From Litoditis marina (Eukaryota; Nematoda; Chromadorea; Rhabditida; Rhabditidae), in contig OZ038435.1 in NCBI GenBank assembly GCA_964036275.1, positions 18,661,632 through 18,725,631 on the forward strand: a stretch of 64,000 nt of DNA, in the 5' to 3' direction. This document shows positions 12,799 to 25,091 of this stretch, piece by piece. Position 1 is the stretch's first letter; the number at the start of each line of letters is the position of its first letter. The notes beneath the pieces are model-generated. The model was not told where the DNA came from. It saw only the letters and a program-made list of their open reading frames with translations, and did no database searches. Both the position numbers and the translations under genes were made by a program.

Positions 12799-15700
12799 GT
12801 GGCTTTTTATCCTAAATTCTTGTTTAGTGTGGTCACAGGATCCCTGGAAAGAAGACCGGGTCCCCACTTCGTGCTCGAGCCGTTCTTTTCAAGTATACGT
12901 GAGCTGATAGATGGTCCATTTCGATGTTCTCATTCAACTTTTGCTGGTTTTCTTCAAAATTCTTTCTATTCTTACTGTGGGGGTGGCGATTTTCGTTTAG
13001 CTGGTCCAGCTCGCTCTCAAACTACTACTCTCTGGTTGGTGCACAATGGTCAAGCGATGCTCAAAAAGGAGGAAAATCAATCTGGGAATGGAAAAAGTCT
13101 GCGTAAGCTGTGAGAAAGAGTTTTTATTCTTATTCTTCTGCCTCCGTTTCGATATTTTCGAGTAAGATGGTGAGAGAGTGGCTTTTTATCCTAAATTCTT
13201 GTTTAGTGTGGTCACAGGATCCCTGGAATGAAGACCGGGTCCCCACTTCGTGCTCGAGCCGTTCTTTTCAAGTATCCGTGAGCTGATAGATGGTCCATTT
13301 CGATGTTCTCATTCAACTTTTGCTGGTTTTCTTCAAAATTCTTTCTATTCTTACTGTGGGGGTGGCGATTTTCGTTTAGCTGGTCCAGCTCGCTCTCAAA
13401 CTACTACTCTCTGGTTGGTGCACAATGGTCAAGCGATGCTCAAAAAGGAGGAAAATCAATCTGGGAATGGAAAAAGTCTGCGTAAGCTGTGCGAAAGAGT
13501 TTTTGTTCTTATTCTTCTGCCTCCGTTTCGATATTTTCGAGTAAGATGGTGAGAGAGTGGCTTTTTATCCTAAATTCTTGTTTAGTGTGGTCACAGGATC
13601 CCTGGAAAGAAGACCGGGTCCCCACTTCGTGCTCGAGCCGTTCTTCTCAAGTATCCGTGAGCTGATAGATGGTCCATTTCGATGTTCTCATTCAACTTTT
13701 GCTGGTTTTCTTCAAAATTCTTTCTATTCTTACTGTGGGAGTGGCGATTTTCGTTTAGCTGGTCCAGCTCGCTCTCAAACAACTACTCTCTGGTTGGTGC
13801 ACAATGGTCAAGCGATGCTCAAAAAGGAGGAAAATCTGGGAATGGAAAAAGTCTGCGTAAGCTGTGAGAAAGAGTTTTTATTCTTATTCTTCTGCCTTCA
13901 TTTCGATATTTTCGAGTAAGATGGTGAGAGAGTGGCTTTTTATCCTAAATTCTTGTTTAGTGTGGTCACAGGATCCCTGGAATGAAGACCGGGTCCCCAC
14001 TTCGTGCTCGAGCCGTTCTTTTCAAGTATCCGTGAGCTGATAGATGGTCCATTTCGATGTTCTCATTCAACTTTTGCTGGTTTTCTTCAAAATTCTTTCT
14101 ATTCTTACTGTGGGGGTGGCGATTTTCGTTTAGCTGGTCCAGCTCGCTCTCAAACTACTACTCTCTGGTTGGTGCACAATGGTCAAGCGATGCTCAAAAA
14201 GGAGGAAAATCAATCTGGGAATGGAAAAAGTCTGCGTAAGCTGTGCGAAAGAGTTTTTATTCTTATTCTTCTGCCTCCGTTTCGATATTTTCGAGTAAGA
14301 TGGTGAGAGAGTGGCTTTTTATCCTAAATTCTTGTTTAGTGTGGTCACAGGATCCCTGGAAAGAAGACCGGGTCCCCACTTCGTGCTCGAGCCGTTCTTC
14401 TCAAGTATCCGTGAGCTGATAGATGGTCCATTTCGATGTTCTCATTCAACTTTTGCTGGTTTTCTTCAAAATTCTTTCTATTCTTACTGTGGGGGTGGCG
14501 ATTTTCGTTTAGCTGGTCCAGCTCGCTCTCAAACTACTACTCTCTGGTTGGTGCACAATGGTCAAGCGATGCTCAAAAAGGAGGAAAATCAATCTGGGAA
14601 TGGAAAAAGTCTGCGTAAGCTGTGCGAAAGAGTTTTTATTCTTATTCTTCTGCCTCCGTTTCGATATTTTCGAGTAAGATGGTGAGAGAGTGGCTTTTTA
14701 TCCTAAATTCTTGTTTAGTGTGGTCACAGGATCCCTGGAAAGAAGACCGGGTCCCCACTTCGTGCTCGAGCCGTTCTTCTCAAGTATCCGTGAGCTGATA
14801 GATGGTCCATTTCGATGTTCTCATTCAACTTTTGCTGGTTTTCTTCAAAATTCTTTCTATTCTTACTGTGGGGGTGGCGATTTTCGTTTAGCTGGTCCAG
14901 CTCGCTCTCAAACTACTACTCTCTGGTTGGTGCACAATGGTCAAGCGATGCTCAAAAAGGAGGAAAATCAATCTGGGAATGGAAAAAGTCTGCGTAAGCT
15001 GTGCGAAAGAGCTTTTATTCTTATTCTTCTGCCTCCGTTTCGATATTTTCGAGTAAGATGGTGAGAGAGTGGCTTTTTATCCTAAATTCTTGTTTAGTGT
15101 GGTCACAGGATCCCTGGAAAGAAGACCGGGTCCCCACTTCGTGCTCGAGCCGTTCTTCTCAAGTATCCGTGAGCTGATAGATGGTCCATTTCGATGTTCT
15201 CATTCAACTTTTGCTGGTTTTCTTCAAAATTCTTTCTATTCTTACTGTGGGGGTGGCGATTTTCGTTTAGCTGGTCCAGCTCGCTCTCAAACTACTACTC
15301 TCTGGTTGGTGCACAATGGTCAAGCGATGCTCAAAAAGAAGGAAAATCAATCTGGGAATGGAAAAAGTCTGCGTAAGCTGTGAGAAAGAGTTTTTATTCT
15401 TATTCTTCTGCCTTCATTTCGATATTTTCGAGTAAGATGGTGAGAGAGTGGCTTTTTATCCTAAATTCTTGTTTAGTGTGGTCACAGGATCCCTGGAAAG
15501 AAGACCGGGTCCCCACTTCGTGCTCGAGCCGTTCTTCTCAAGTATCCGTGAGCTGATAGATGGTCCATTTCGATGTTCTCATTCAACTTTTGCTGGTTTT
15601 CTTCAAAATTCTTTCTATTCTTACTGTGGGGGTGGCGATTTTCGTTTAGCTGGTCCAGCTCGCTCTCAAACTACTACTCTCTGGTTGGTGCACAATGGTC

Positions 15701-18700
15701 AAGCGATGCTCAAAAAGGAGGAAAATCCATCTGGGAATGGAAAAAGTCTGCGTAAGCTGTGCGAAAGAGTTTTTATTCTTATTCTTCTGCCTCCATTTCG
15801 ATAATTTCGAGTAAGATGGTGAGAGAGTGGCTTTTTATCCTAAATTCTTGTTTAGTGTGGTCACAGGATCCCTGGAAAGAAGACCGGGTCCCCACTTCGT
15901 GCTCGAGCCGTTCTTCTCAAGTATCCGTGAGCTGATAGATGGTCCATTTCGATGTTCTCATTCAACTTTTGCTGGTTTTCTTCAAAATTCTTTCTGTTCT
16001 TACTGTGGGGGTGGCGATTTTCGTTTAGCTGGTCCAGCTCGCTCTCAAACTACTACTCTCTGGTTGGTGCACAATGGTCAAGCGATGCTCAAAAAGGAGG
16101 AAAATCAATCTGGGAATGGAAAAAGTCTGCGTAAGCTGTGCGAAAGAGTTTTTATTCTTATTCTTCTGCCTCCGTTTCGATATTTTCGAGTAAGATGGTG
16201 AGAGAGTGGCCTTTTATCCTAAATTCTTGTTTAGTGTGGTCACAGGATCCCTGGAAAGAAGACCGGGTCCCCACTTCGTGCTCGAGCCGTTCTTTTCAAG
16301 TATCCGTGAGCTGATAGATGGTCCATTTCGATGTTCTCATTCAACTTTTGCTGGTTTTCTTCAAAATTCTTTCTATTCTTACTGTGGGGGTGGCGATTTT
16401 CGTTTAGCTGGTCCAGCTCTCTCTCAAACTACTACTCTCTGGTTGGTGCACAATGGTCAAGCGATGCTCAAAAAGGAGGAAAATCAATCTGGGAATGGAA
16501 AAAGTCTGCGTAAGCTGTGCGAAAGAGTTTTTATTCTTATTCTTCTGCCTCCGTTTCGATATTTTCGAGTAAGATGGTGAGAGAGTGGCTTTTTATCCTA
16601 AATTCTTGTTTAGTGTGGTCACAGGATCCCTGGAAAGAAGACCGGGTCCCCACTTCGTGCTCGAGCCGTTCTTTTCAAGTATCCGTGAGCTGATAGATGG
16701 TCCATTTCGATGTTCTCATTCAACTTTTGCTGGTTTTCTTCAAAATTCTTTCTATTCTTACTGTGGGGGTGGCGATTTTCGTTTAGCTGGTCCAGCTCTC
16801 TCTCAAACTACTACTCTCTGGTTGGTGCACAATGGTCAAGCGATGCTCAAAAAGGAGGAAAATCAATCTGGGAATGGAAAAAGTCTGCGTAAGCTGTGCG
16901 AAAGAGTTTTTATTCTTATTCTTCTGCCTCCGTTTCGATATTTTCGAGTAAGATGGTGAGAGAGTGGCTTTTTATCCTAAATTCTTGTTTAGTGTGGTCA
17001 CAGGATCCCTGGAAAGAAGACCGGGTCCCCACTTCGTGCTCGAGCCGTTCTTCTCAAGTATCCGTGAGCTGATAGATGGTCCATTTCGATGTTCTCATTC
17101 AACTTTTGCTGGTTTTCTTCAAAATTCTTTCTATTCTTACTGTGGGGGTGGCGATTTTCGTTTAGCTGGTCCAGCTCTCTCTCAAACTACTACTCTCTGG
17201 TTGGTGCACAATGGTCAAGCGATGCTCAAAAAGGAGGAAAATCAATCTGGGAATGGAAAAAGTCTGCGTAAGCTGTGCGAAAGAGTTTTTATTCTTATTC
17301 TTCTGCCTCCATTTCGATATTTTCGAGTAAGATGGTGAGAGAGTGGCTTTTTATCCTAAATTCTTGTTTAGTGTGGTCACAGGATCCCTGGAAAGAAGAC
17401 CGGTCCCCACTTCGTGCTCGAGCCGTTCTTTTCAAGTATCCGTGAGCTGATAGATGGTCCATTTCGATGTTCTCATTCAACTTTTGCTGGTTTTCTTCAA
17501 AATTCTTTCTATTCTTACTGTGGGGGTGGCGATTTTCGTTTAGCTGGTCCAGCTCGCTCTCAAACTACTACTGTCTGGTTGGTGCACAATGGTCAAGCGA
17601 TGCTCAAAAAGGAGGAAAATCAATCTGGGAATGGAAAAAGTCTGCGTAAGCTGTGCGAAAGAGTTTTTATTCTTATTCTTCTGCCTCCGTTTCGATATTT
17701 TCGAGTAAGATGGTGAGAGAGTGGCTTTTTATCCTAAATTCTTGTTTAGTGTGGTCACAGGATCCCTGGAAAGAAGACCGGGTCCCCACTTCGTGCTCGA
17801 GCCGTTCTTCTCAAGTATCCGTGAGCTGATAGATGGTCCATTTCGATGTTCTCATTCAACTTTTGCTGGTTTTCTTCAAAATTCTTTCTATTCTTACTGT
17901 GGGGGTGGCGATTTTCGTTTAGCTGGTCCAGCTCTCTCTCAAACTACTACTCTCTGGTTGGTGCACAATGGTCAAGCGATGCTCAAAAAGGAGGAAAATC
18001 AATCTGGGAATGGAAAAAGTCTGCGTAAGCTGTGCGAAAGAGTTTTTATTCTTATTCTTCTGCCTCCATTTCGATATTTTCGAGTAAGATGGTGAGAGAG
18101 TGGCTTTTTATCCTAAATTCTTGTTTAGTGTGGTCACAGGATCCCTGGAAAGAAGACCGGTCCCCACTTCGTGCTCGAGCCGTTCTTTTCAAGTATCCGT
18201 GAGCTGATAGATGGTCCATTTCGATGTTCTCATTCAACTTTTGCTGGTTTTCTTCAAAATTCTTTCTATTCTTACTGTGGGGGTGGCGATTTTCGTTTAG
18301 CTGGTCCAGCTCGCTCTCAAACTACTACTGTCTGGTTGGTGCACAATGGTCAAGCGATGCTCAAAAAGGAGGAAAATCAATCTGGGAATGGAAAAAGTCT
18401 GCGTAAGCTGTGCGAAAGAGTTTTTATTCTTATTCTTCTGCCTCCGTTTCGATATTTTCGAGTAAGATGGTGAGAGAGTGGCTTTTTATCCTAAATTCTT
18501 GTTTAGTGTGGTCACAGGATCCCTGGAAAGAAGACCGGGTCCCCACTTCGTGCTCGAGCCGTTCTTTTCAAGTATCCGTGAGCTGATAGATGGTCCATTT
18601 CGATGTTCTCATTCAACTTTTGCTGGTTTTCTTCAAAATTCTTTCTATTCTTACTGTGGGGGTGGCGATTTTCGTTTAGCTGGTCCAGCTCGCTCTCAAA

Positions 18701-19832
18701 CAACTACTCTCTGGTTGGTGCACAATGGTCAAGCGATGCTCAAAAAGGAGGAAAATCAATCTGGGAATGGAAAAAGTCTGCGTAAGCTGTGCGAAAGAGT
18801 TTTTATTCTTATTCTTCTGCCTCCGTTTCGATATTTTCGAGTAAGATGGTGAGAGAGTGGCTTTTTATCCTAAATTCTTGTTTAGTGTGGTCACAGGATC
18901 CCTGGAAAGAAGACCGGGTCCCCACTTCGTGCTCGAGCCGTTCTTCTCAAGTATCCGTGAGCTGATAGATGGTCCATTTCGATGTTCTCATTCAACTTTT
19001 GCTGGTTTTCTTCAAAATTCTTTCTATTCTTACTGTGGGGGTGGCGATTTTCGTTTAGCTGGTCCAGCTCGCTCTCAAACAACTACTCTCTGGTTGGTGC
19101 ACAATGGTCAAGCGATGCTCAAAAAGGAGGAAAATCAATCTGGGAATGGAAAAAGTCTGCGTAAGCTGTGCGAAAGAGTTTTTATTCTTATTCTTCTGCC
19201 TCCGTTTCGATATTTTCGAGTAAGATGGTGAGAGAGTGGCTTTTTATCCTAAATTCTTGTTTAGTGTGGTCACAGGATCCCTGGAAAGAAGACCGGGTCC
19301 CCACTTCGTGCTCGAGCCGTTCTTCTCAAGTATCCGTGAGCTGATAGATGGTCCATTTCGATGTTCTCATTCAACTTTTGCTGGTTTTCTTCAAAATTCT
19401 TTCTATTCTTACTGTGGGGGTGGCGATTTTCGTTTAGCTGATCCAGCTCGCTCTCAAACTACTACTCTCTGGTTGGTGCACAATGGTCAAGCGATGCTCA
19501 AAAAGGAGGAAAATCAATTTGGAATTGGAAAAAGTCTTCGTGAGCTGTGCGAAAGAGTTTTTATTCTCATTCTTCTGCCTTCATTTCGATATTTTCGAGT
19601 AAAATGGTGAGAGAGTGGATTTTTATCCTAAACTCTTGTTTAGTGTGGTCACAGGATTCAAAAGAGTATTGTTACAAATTATGTTTCATGCAATCGTTTT
19701 TCTGAAATTCAAGTAATTCAGTCTATAGCAATAATAATTTGCTTTGTGAAATGTTTAATAATAAAGTTTGAAGTTTTTTCTTATTACTGTCTCTACTTTT
19801 TTGTCTACGTACGTTGATCGAGATTCTCACAG

Positions 19833-20342
19833 GTCACTGACCCATGTCGTCGACTCGTGCTACCCACGGACTATGGGAATCCCGTCACTAGGGAGGAGGG
19901 GAAGGGACACATCAACAAAAGGGAAGTTTTATTTTGGTAGTATTCTATTTGGGAGAGGAAAAACGTGGATGGAGTAGAGAGAGAAAGAGGGGGAAAGGAC
20001 TGGGAAGGGAGGTGGAAGGAGGAAGTTAAGATGGAAGAACGGGTCGGTCGTAATAGGGAGTTAAGATGGAAGGAGGTTGGTTAAGGTGGAAAGGATGGTG
20101 GCAAGGGAGAGTGAGAAAGGGATGGAGAGGGGGAAAGAGAAGGGATGAAGGATGGTTGGAGGAGGAAGGTAATTAAGGTGGAAGGACGGGATGGTCGGAA
20201 TGGGAAGGAAGGAGAAGAGAAGGAAAGAGACATAGAGGAACAATTCTCGATTCCTATCGCAGATCTCAATACAATTGTTCATACTGTAAGATTTGTCTTT
20301 GCAGCGAAAAGTGAATGTGCTGCCGGTTACTCTCGGAACTGA
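19833..20342 (+). pseudogene. Block A, first copy: degenerate two-exon gene fragment
   Basis: Two exon-like pieces, 19833-19936 (acceptor CTCACAG, donor GTAGTA) and 20305 onward (acceptor TTTGCAG), match the second block-A copy at 23703-24310. In this copy the frame entering the second exon stops early at TGA 20340-20342. The continuation that resembles the other copy lies in a different frame, which points to a frameshift. The pieces are separated by a purine-rich intron. Function unknown. The array boundary lies only about 180 bp upstream, so the fragment may have been cut by satellite expansion. Confidence 0.35.
19977..20240 (+). repeat. Purine-rich (GGAAGGA/GAGA) stretch in block A intron
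   Basis: Nearly pure A/G on the plus strand, with imperfect GGAAGGAGG and GAGAGAAAG words. The second block-A copy has a matching stretch at 23810-24150, so the tract was duplicated with the exons around it. Long reading frames on the opposite strand are low-complexity artefacts. Confidence 0.8.
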
Positions 20343-20796
20343 TGTCTCCTCCCATGCAATCCGCATCTGTCCGCGCCGTACCGGAACGTGATCATGTTAT
20401 CTAGGATACTGGTTAGTTTTTCTATTTTGCTTCTATTCGATTGCCGGTATATCTATCTTTCTCCGTGGAAACAAGAGGTCTTGTGCAATCAGGCTTTGTT
20501 TTTGTGGAAGCTATGTGATTGTCCTAGATTGAATCGCTCTCTATACGGCAGTACGTGATTCTCGCTCTCTATACGGCAGTACGTGATGACATTTCAATCG
20601 GGGAACAAGTTGTTTCCGCACATCATGATTTACATATAGTGCTACATGCTACGTTTCGTTCCGCTGCAACATGGTGTGCTGGTTGGGAGGAAAATCTTCC
20701 TTCCAGTTATGAAAATTTTCGTTCGAGTCAACTTGTTCAATATCTAATATCTATCTAATATATATTGTTAGAACAACCTTATTTTCAATTTTGCAG

Positions 20797-21467
20797 GTCT
20801 ACAAGGTGGGCGACGCAGGTCACAAGCCGCTGCAGGTCACAAGGCCGCAGGTCACAAGCCGAATTGGTCAAGGCGTAATTACTCAAAGCGGACGAGTTCG
20901 GTACGTTTCAGCGTCTTCTAGGTGGCTGGCGTGAATATGGTTAAGAACTGACAAGGGACTGTTTTTAGATTGAAGAAGGACGATTATGTGGTCCAATCGC
21001 AACGCTTGAGTCCTTTAAACTGCAATACATTTTCTAATTGCAGTTTAAAGGACCGTTGACGCGGGATTGGTCCACATAATCGTCCTTCTTTAACGTGGCC
21101 CAGGTGGCATGAATACCTGAAGAAGAACTAGACAGCTCTTTTTAGGCGAAATTGTAGAATTTTTTGTACTGTATTCGAAAACTAGGTGTTTTGATGGTTT
21201 CGGTTGGATTGTACTGACGTGTTGGCGGTGACGTGTGGATACGTCTCAATCTATTAACTTGTTCATAAATAGCCGTTTTCGCCTATTGTAACGGGAACCC
21301 TCAGCTTTTACTACCTAACTTATTTTTGTGACCCACTTTTATGTAACTGTTTTCAGGGCTGGCAGTTGGCAGCCAGTGCGAGTGCGGAGTCATTTTGCAA
21401 TATTGGTCGTGAGGAATCGATGATCTCCACAAGGAAAGACATCCCGAAACAGAAGAACAGAAGATGA
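20797..21467 (+). CDS. Candidate last two exons of an unrecognised basic protein
   Basis: Exon 20797-20900 (acceptor TTTTGCAG, donor GTACGT) read in its third frame is open and ends in phase 0. It joins in phase to 21357-21467 (acceptor GTTTTCAG), which stays open for 36 codons and stops at TGA 21465-21467. The first exon is rich in Arg, His, Gln and Ala and contains a short repeat of the bases CAGGTCACAAG. The second ends in a basic tail (KQKNRR). Another frame of the first exon is also open but meets a stop in the second. The intron holds a 118-bp MITE. No family recognised and no upstream start defined. Confidence 0.3.
20973..21090. mobile_element. MITE family 1 (GAAGGACGATTATGTGG palindrome), intact copy
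   Basis: The ends are AAGAAGGACGATTATGTGG and its reverse complement, and the centre has AAACTGCAATAC facing TAATTGCAGTTT, so most of the element can fold on itself. Related copies lie at 29607-29725, 31454-31744 (interrupted) and 53183-53301. There is no coding capacity, as expected for a non-autonomous DNA transposon. Confidence 0.85.
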
Positions 21468-21705
21468 ATGTAGGCGTTTTTTCATTCATAAGGCTTGTAT
21501 GCCGTCCTCGGTTTAGTTGGATTGTAGTATTACAGTTTCGGGCCAGTTATGGTCATGTTCATGTCGCATGGTCATACTGTCACATACTAGTGAATTGCGA
21601 ATATTCTGCATAAAGAAAGCCGTTTTTCATTCAAATACGTGAAGGTGATGATTTTGCAACAACTATCAGTATCTGACGTGGGTTCATTCATATAATATCT
21701 TGCAG

Positions 21706-21806
21706 CTCCCGCCGAGTATGAGATCGGTCGCCAAGTAGGATTGGTAACTATCCTGGGTCGAGTGGGCGAGAAAACGTGGAAGAAGACATGTGACATCAGT
21801 GTAAAG
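21706..21806 (+). CDS. Isolated coding-like exon, unrecognised
   Basis: After acceptor TATCTTGCAG only one frame is open, entering after two bases. It reads PAEYEIGRQVGLVTILGR and continues to a donor, either GTAAAG after 21800 or GTATCT after 21806. Both donors leave phase 0, which does not match the best frame of the next exon-like piece at 22150, so the transcript structure is unresolved. No family recognised. Confidence 0.3.
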
Positions 21807-22149
21807 GTATCTTGGCCGATAGTTCATTAAGTCATCTAGTATTTGTGGGTTTTTCGCTGTAGTTTTATGAACCTGTCTTCAATTATTGACAAAAAGTTTA
21901 CTCCAAGTTGTAGTTTGGTCGCACCGATAGACCTTGGTACAAATTTTTAGGCGATATCTCCGGTTTGTGGGCAAGAAAGTGTAAATGTTGGATAGATTGA
22001 GAAATTCGAACTAGTTTGTTATAAACAGGTAAAATAACCGCTAATACTGTCCGGGTTTCGTATTGTTCTCCATGTGGGGAGGATGTCGCCACTCGCCACC
22101 ATCTCAAAGTGGTCGATCAATTATATACCTCGAATGTTTCAATTTGCAG

Positions 22150-22652
22150 GTACCACATGTGCCAGAATTCTTTCCTTCCACCCGCCAAGTGGTCCCTGTA
22201 CCAGAAGGGTACTGTGGTTCCTCTCGCGGAGTTCTGGTGCCATGTCCGACTGATGTCCGAGTTCAGTCTAGAGTGGTGTGGTCACCTCAGAATACAACAA
22301 TGGAAATATGACACAGGTTTGTTTTTAATACTCATGTTCTCACTTTTCTCGAGAAGGACGTCGGTTCTGATTGACGTCAAAAATATAGGTTTTCATCTTT
22401 TTGTGCTCTGAAACGTATTTTTTCTGTAAATCGTAAGAAGCGAGTTTCTAGAATGCAATTCCACCTAGAAACACTGGCCGTGGTAACGTGATAAATTTTC
22501 TGTGAGTTTAGGAATATGTTTCTGTGCCGTTGAATTGTTTTGTTTAGCTATTTATTTTTTATTTTCTCAGCGACAGCTCACCTATTTCTGTTTCAGAAGA
22601 CTTCACATGGCCAGATTTCGTTGGTCAAATATACCCTCGAAGAGATGACTAG
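22150..22652 (+). CDS. Block B, first copy: candidate 3' end of an unrecognised gene
   Basis: Exon 22150-22316 lies between acceptor ATTTGCAG and donor GTTTGT. In its third frame it is fully open, beginning YHMCQNSF and ending IQQWKYDT. It joins in phase to 22597-22652 (acceptor TGTTTCAG), which adds EDFTWPDFVGQIYPRRDD and stops at TAG 22650-22652. Against the second copy at 22950 the fewest differences fall on second codon positions of this frame, which supports it over the other frames. Upstream exons are not identified and no known domain is recognised. Confidence 0.4.
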
Positions 22653-22949
22653 GGTCTTGGTATTTGGCTGAGTGAGAACACGGAACACGCACCCCTACCC
22701 ATGTCACGTTCGTTATATTTTATCTCCTTGTACACTACGATCAAGCTTACGATAATGAAATTTAGATGTGCTAGTTTTTCGAAAAACTATGGCTTTGCAC
22801 TCACATTTTCGGGACTGCAGATTTTTCCGGGGTTCTATTTTGAGAGGGATTTTATTATTAGTTACTGGTAATTTGCCTTGAAACAGATCAAATTCATTGC
22901 CTGCCTCGTCAGAAATGTTATATTTGGTCAATACACATAGAATTTGCAG

Positions 22950-23115
22950 GTATCACATGTGCCAGGCGTTGTTCCTGTCACCCGCCAAGTGGTTCCTGGA
23001 CCAGAAAGGTTCTCTGGTTCCCCTCGCAGAGCTCCGGGGCCAGAGTCCGACTCCTGTTCGAGTCGAGTCATCAAGTGTGGTCAGCTGAAACTATACCAAT
23101 GGAAATATAACACAG
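22950..23115 (+). pseudogene. Block B, second copy: frameshifted exon
   Basis: This piece is homologous to 22150-22316, with identical acceptor and donor contexts and similar flanking intron. It is one base shorter. The frame that starts YHMCQ and contains LAEL stops at TGA, while the conserved end (KCGQLKLYQWKYNT) lies in another frame. The simplest reading is a one-base deletion that inactivated this copy. Block A follows it, so B and A were probably adjacent in the ancestral unit. Confidence 0.45.
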
Positions 23116-23702
23116 GTTTGTTTTAAATACTCCTAGTTCAACTTTTTTGCCGAAAAGGAAGCCTATTCAGAAATCAAATAGTCGATTGAAGAAGTAGGGT
23201 TTCCAAGTAGGGTGTTTTCGCTCTGAAATTACGTGGAAGAATTGCTCTCCATCTGCCGTACAGGCAAACTTTGAGAATTTGAAGATTGTGTTGAAAATAG
23301 TTTCTGTTATTTTTGCAAAAATGTTTTAGATAAGCGCTTGCCGCGGCGATGTCTGTTTAGTTGCTGCCAGCCGCAACCAGTTGCCAGCTCCGCGATGTTT
23401 TGTCATCTTGTCAACTTCTGTCAGCTGGTTGGTTTAAGAACAGTTATTCAAACGATTTTTTTCGGATTGTCACTAGTTCGGTTTCATACAAGCTTTTAGT
23501 TTACCAAAGTCATTTTTCAGTAAGAAATGAGAAGCTAGTTTCTAGAACGCAATTCAGCCTAGAAACACTGGCCATGATAATTCTGTGATCCGTTTTCTTT
23601 GTAAAATGTTTAGGAATATGTTTTTATATCGTAGTTTCGTGTTTTTCATACACTTTTGTTTACTTAGATATTACTCATTTTTACAGATATATAATAAAGC
23701 AG

Positions 23703-24310
23703 GCTTGACCGTACCGTGCCGATGACTCGTGCCAGCCCTACCGGACGGAGCCCTGCGATTGCCATCTCCTCACGGAAAGGAAAGTTTTATTCCGGTAATT
23801 TTCATTTTGAGAGAGAAAGAAGGAAGAGAGTGACATGAAAATGAGAGGAGGAGAAGGGAAGAAGGCAAGAAGGCAGTATGAAGGGTTGTGGGAAGGACGG
23901 AAGGGGTGGTCGGAATGGGAGAGAGAAAGAGGAAGAGAGAGAGAAGGTAAAAGAAGAAAGGGAGGTTAAAGGAGGGAGGAAGTAAAGGAAGGAGGTTGAG
24001 ATGGAAGGACGGGAACTGGGTGGTCGGTATAGAGAGGGGAGAGGGAAAGGTAGACGGAAATAGATTCGGTTTGGAGGTGAAGGAGGAAAGTAAGCATGGC
24101 AGGACGGACTGGCCGGAATAGGAAGGCGGAAGGTAGAAAGAGAGAGAAACATATTTCTCAACCAAAGTTTTCAACGTTTCTAACTATCATGTATATTAAA
24201 AGTTTTAGTTTCATACTGTATTACGTTTATTTGCAGCGAACCTGTCTGTTTCTGGCTTGGAAGTTGGAATTGATGTCTCGTCTGGATGGTCAACTGGATC
24301 CAGTCCATAG
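23703..24310 (+). CDS. Block A, second copy: candidate two-exon C-terminal fragment
   Basis: Exon 23703-23794 (acceptor AAAGCAG, donor GTAATT) enters in phase 2 and is open. It joins in phase to 24237-24310 (acceptor TTTGCAG), reading through LSVSGLEVGIDVSSGW to TAG 24308-24310. The intron is purine-rich. This is the more intact of the two A copies. The phase does not match the preceding frameshifted B exon, so expression is doubtful. No known family. Confidence 0.3.
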
Positions 24311-25091
24311 AATCCGCCCCTAGCTCTGGACGGATCTGATTAGTTTATGGGATTCTGGTTAGTGTCACATTGTTTTTCTTCGATTACCGCTATTTCAACC
24401 TTACTTCGACGAGAATGGGCTCCCATGTAATATACAACTATTCGTCTTATCGCAATGTTAAGTTCTACATATTTATTCGTTTCATTTCGCTGGATGACTA
24501 AATTGTTTGGGTGAGCAAATCAATAAAATTTTCTGATATTTGAGTAGTTAAATTGACTGATTTGCGCTTTCATACAGCTTATTCTGGCTTGGAAGTTATA
24601 TCCTTGTCGTGTTTTGGTCTTCTCGACAGTATTTTGGGTAACTAAATCATTTAGTCACTTGCATGATTTTGAGTATAATACTCGGTCACATTTACTACTG
24701 TCTGATATTTACATGACTACTTCAGATGTAGGGACCATCCTGCCCGAGGAAGGGACCATCGGAAACGCCCGACTGCTGGTCCATTGTGATCCACCCCCCC
24801 CCCCACGCCCTCTCTCACTTGCACACGCTTCTGTTTGTCAATAAATGTAAATATTTCATGTTTTTAAAATATTTTCGAAAACTTTCACGCATGTGGCGCA
24901 CCGAAACTTGATTGCACCCAAACATTCATAAACTTACGCTTATAGTTTGTGCATATTAGCCAAAATATACAGCGGTTTTGTACGGCATTTTTCTAGTAGT
25001 TCTATGTTTTCTTTACTGGAGGACTAAAATATGTATTTACATGTCTGTTCACTTTATATTTTCATCGTTGTAATGTTGCGTTCGATAATTT
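24311..25091. other. No supported gene; poly-C run
   Basis: Nothing coding can be supported. A 13-base C run follows CCA at about 24793. The rest is unique AT-rich DNA. Confidence 0.5.

Larger units (their letters stand above)
1..19655. repeat. 379-bp tandem satellite array (about 52 monomers)
   Basis: The same unit repeats without interruption from base 1 to about 19655, so the array continues past the left edge. The usual spacing is 379 bp. Seven monomers are 378 bp because GACCGGGTCC lost one G (near 1876, 4149, 6042, 9075, 12101, 17401 and 18158), and two near 10810 and 13836 lack 4 bp. Each unit carries one BamHI site (GGATCC) and one XhoI site (CTCGAG). Copies differ by only a few substitutions, except the last unit (19236-19655), which is clearly more diverged, as expected at an array edge. 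Each unit has an open frame of about 100-124 codons, but it opens with GTG in most units and 379 is not a multiple of three, so I do not read it as protein coding. Confidence 0.97.

Noticed and set aside
302..19610. Repeated plus-strand reading frames of about 60-124 codons in each satellite monomer, and matching minus-strand frames
   Set aside because: They shift frame between monomers (379 is not a multiple of three), start mostly at GTG, lack splice logic and simply echo a stop-poor repeat.
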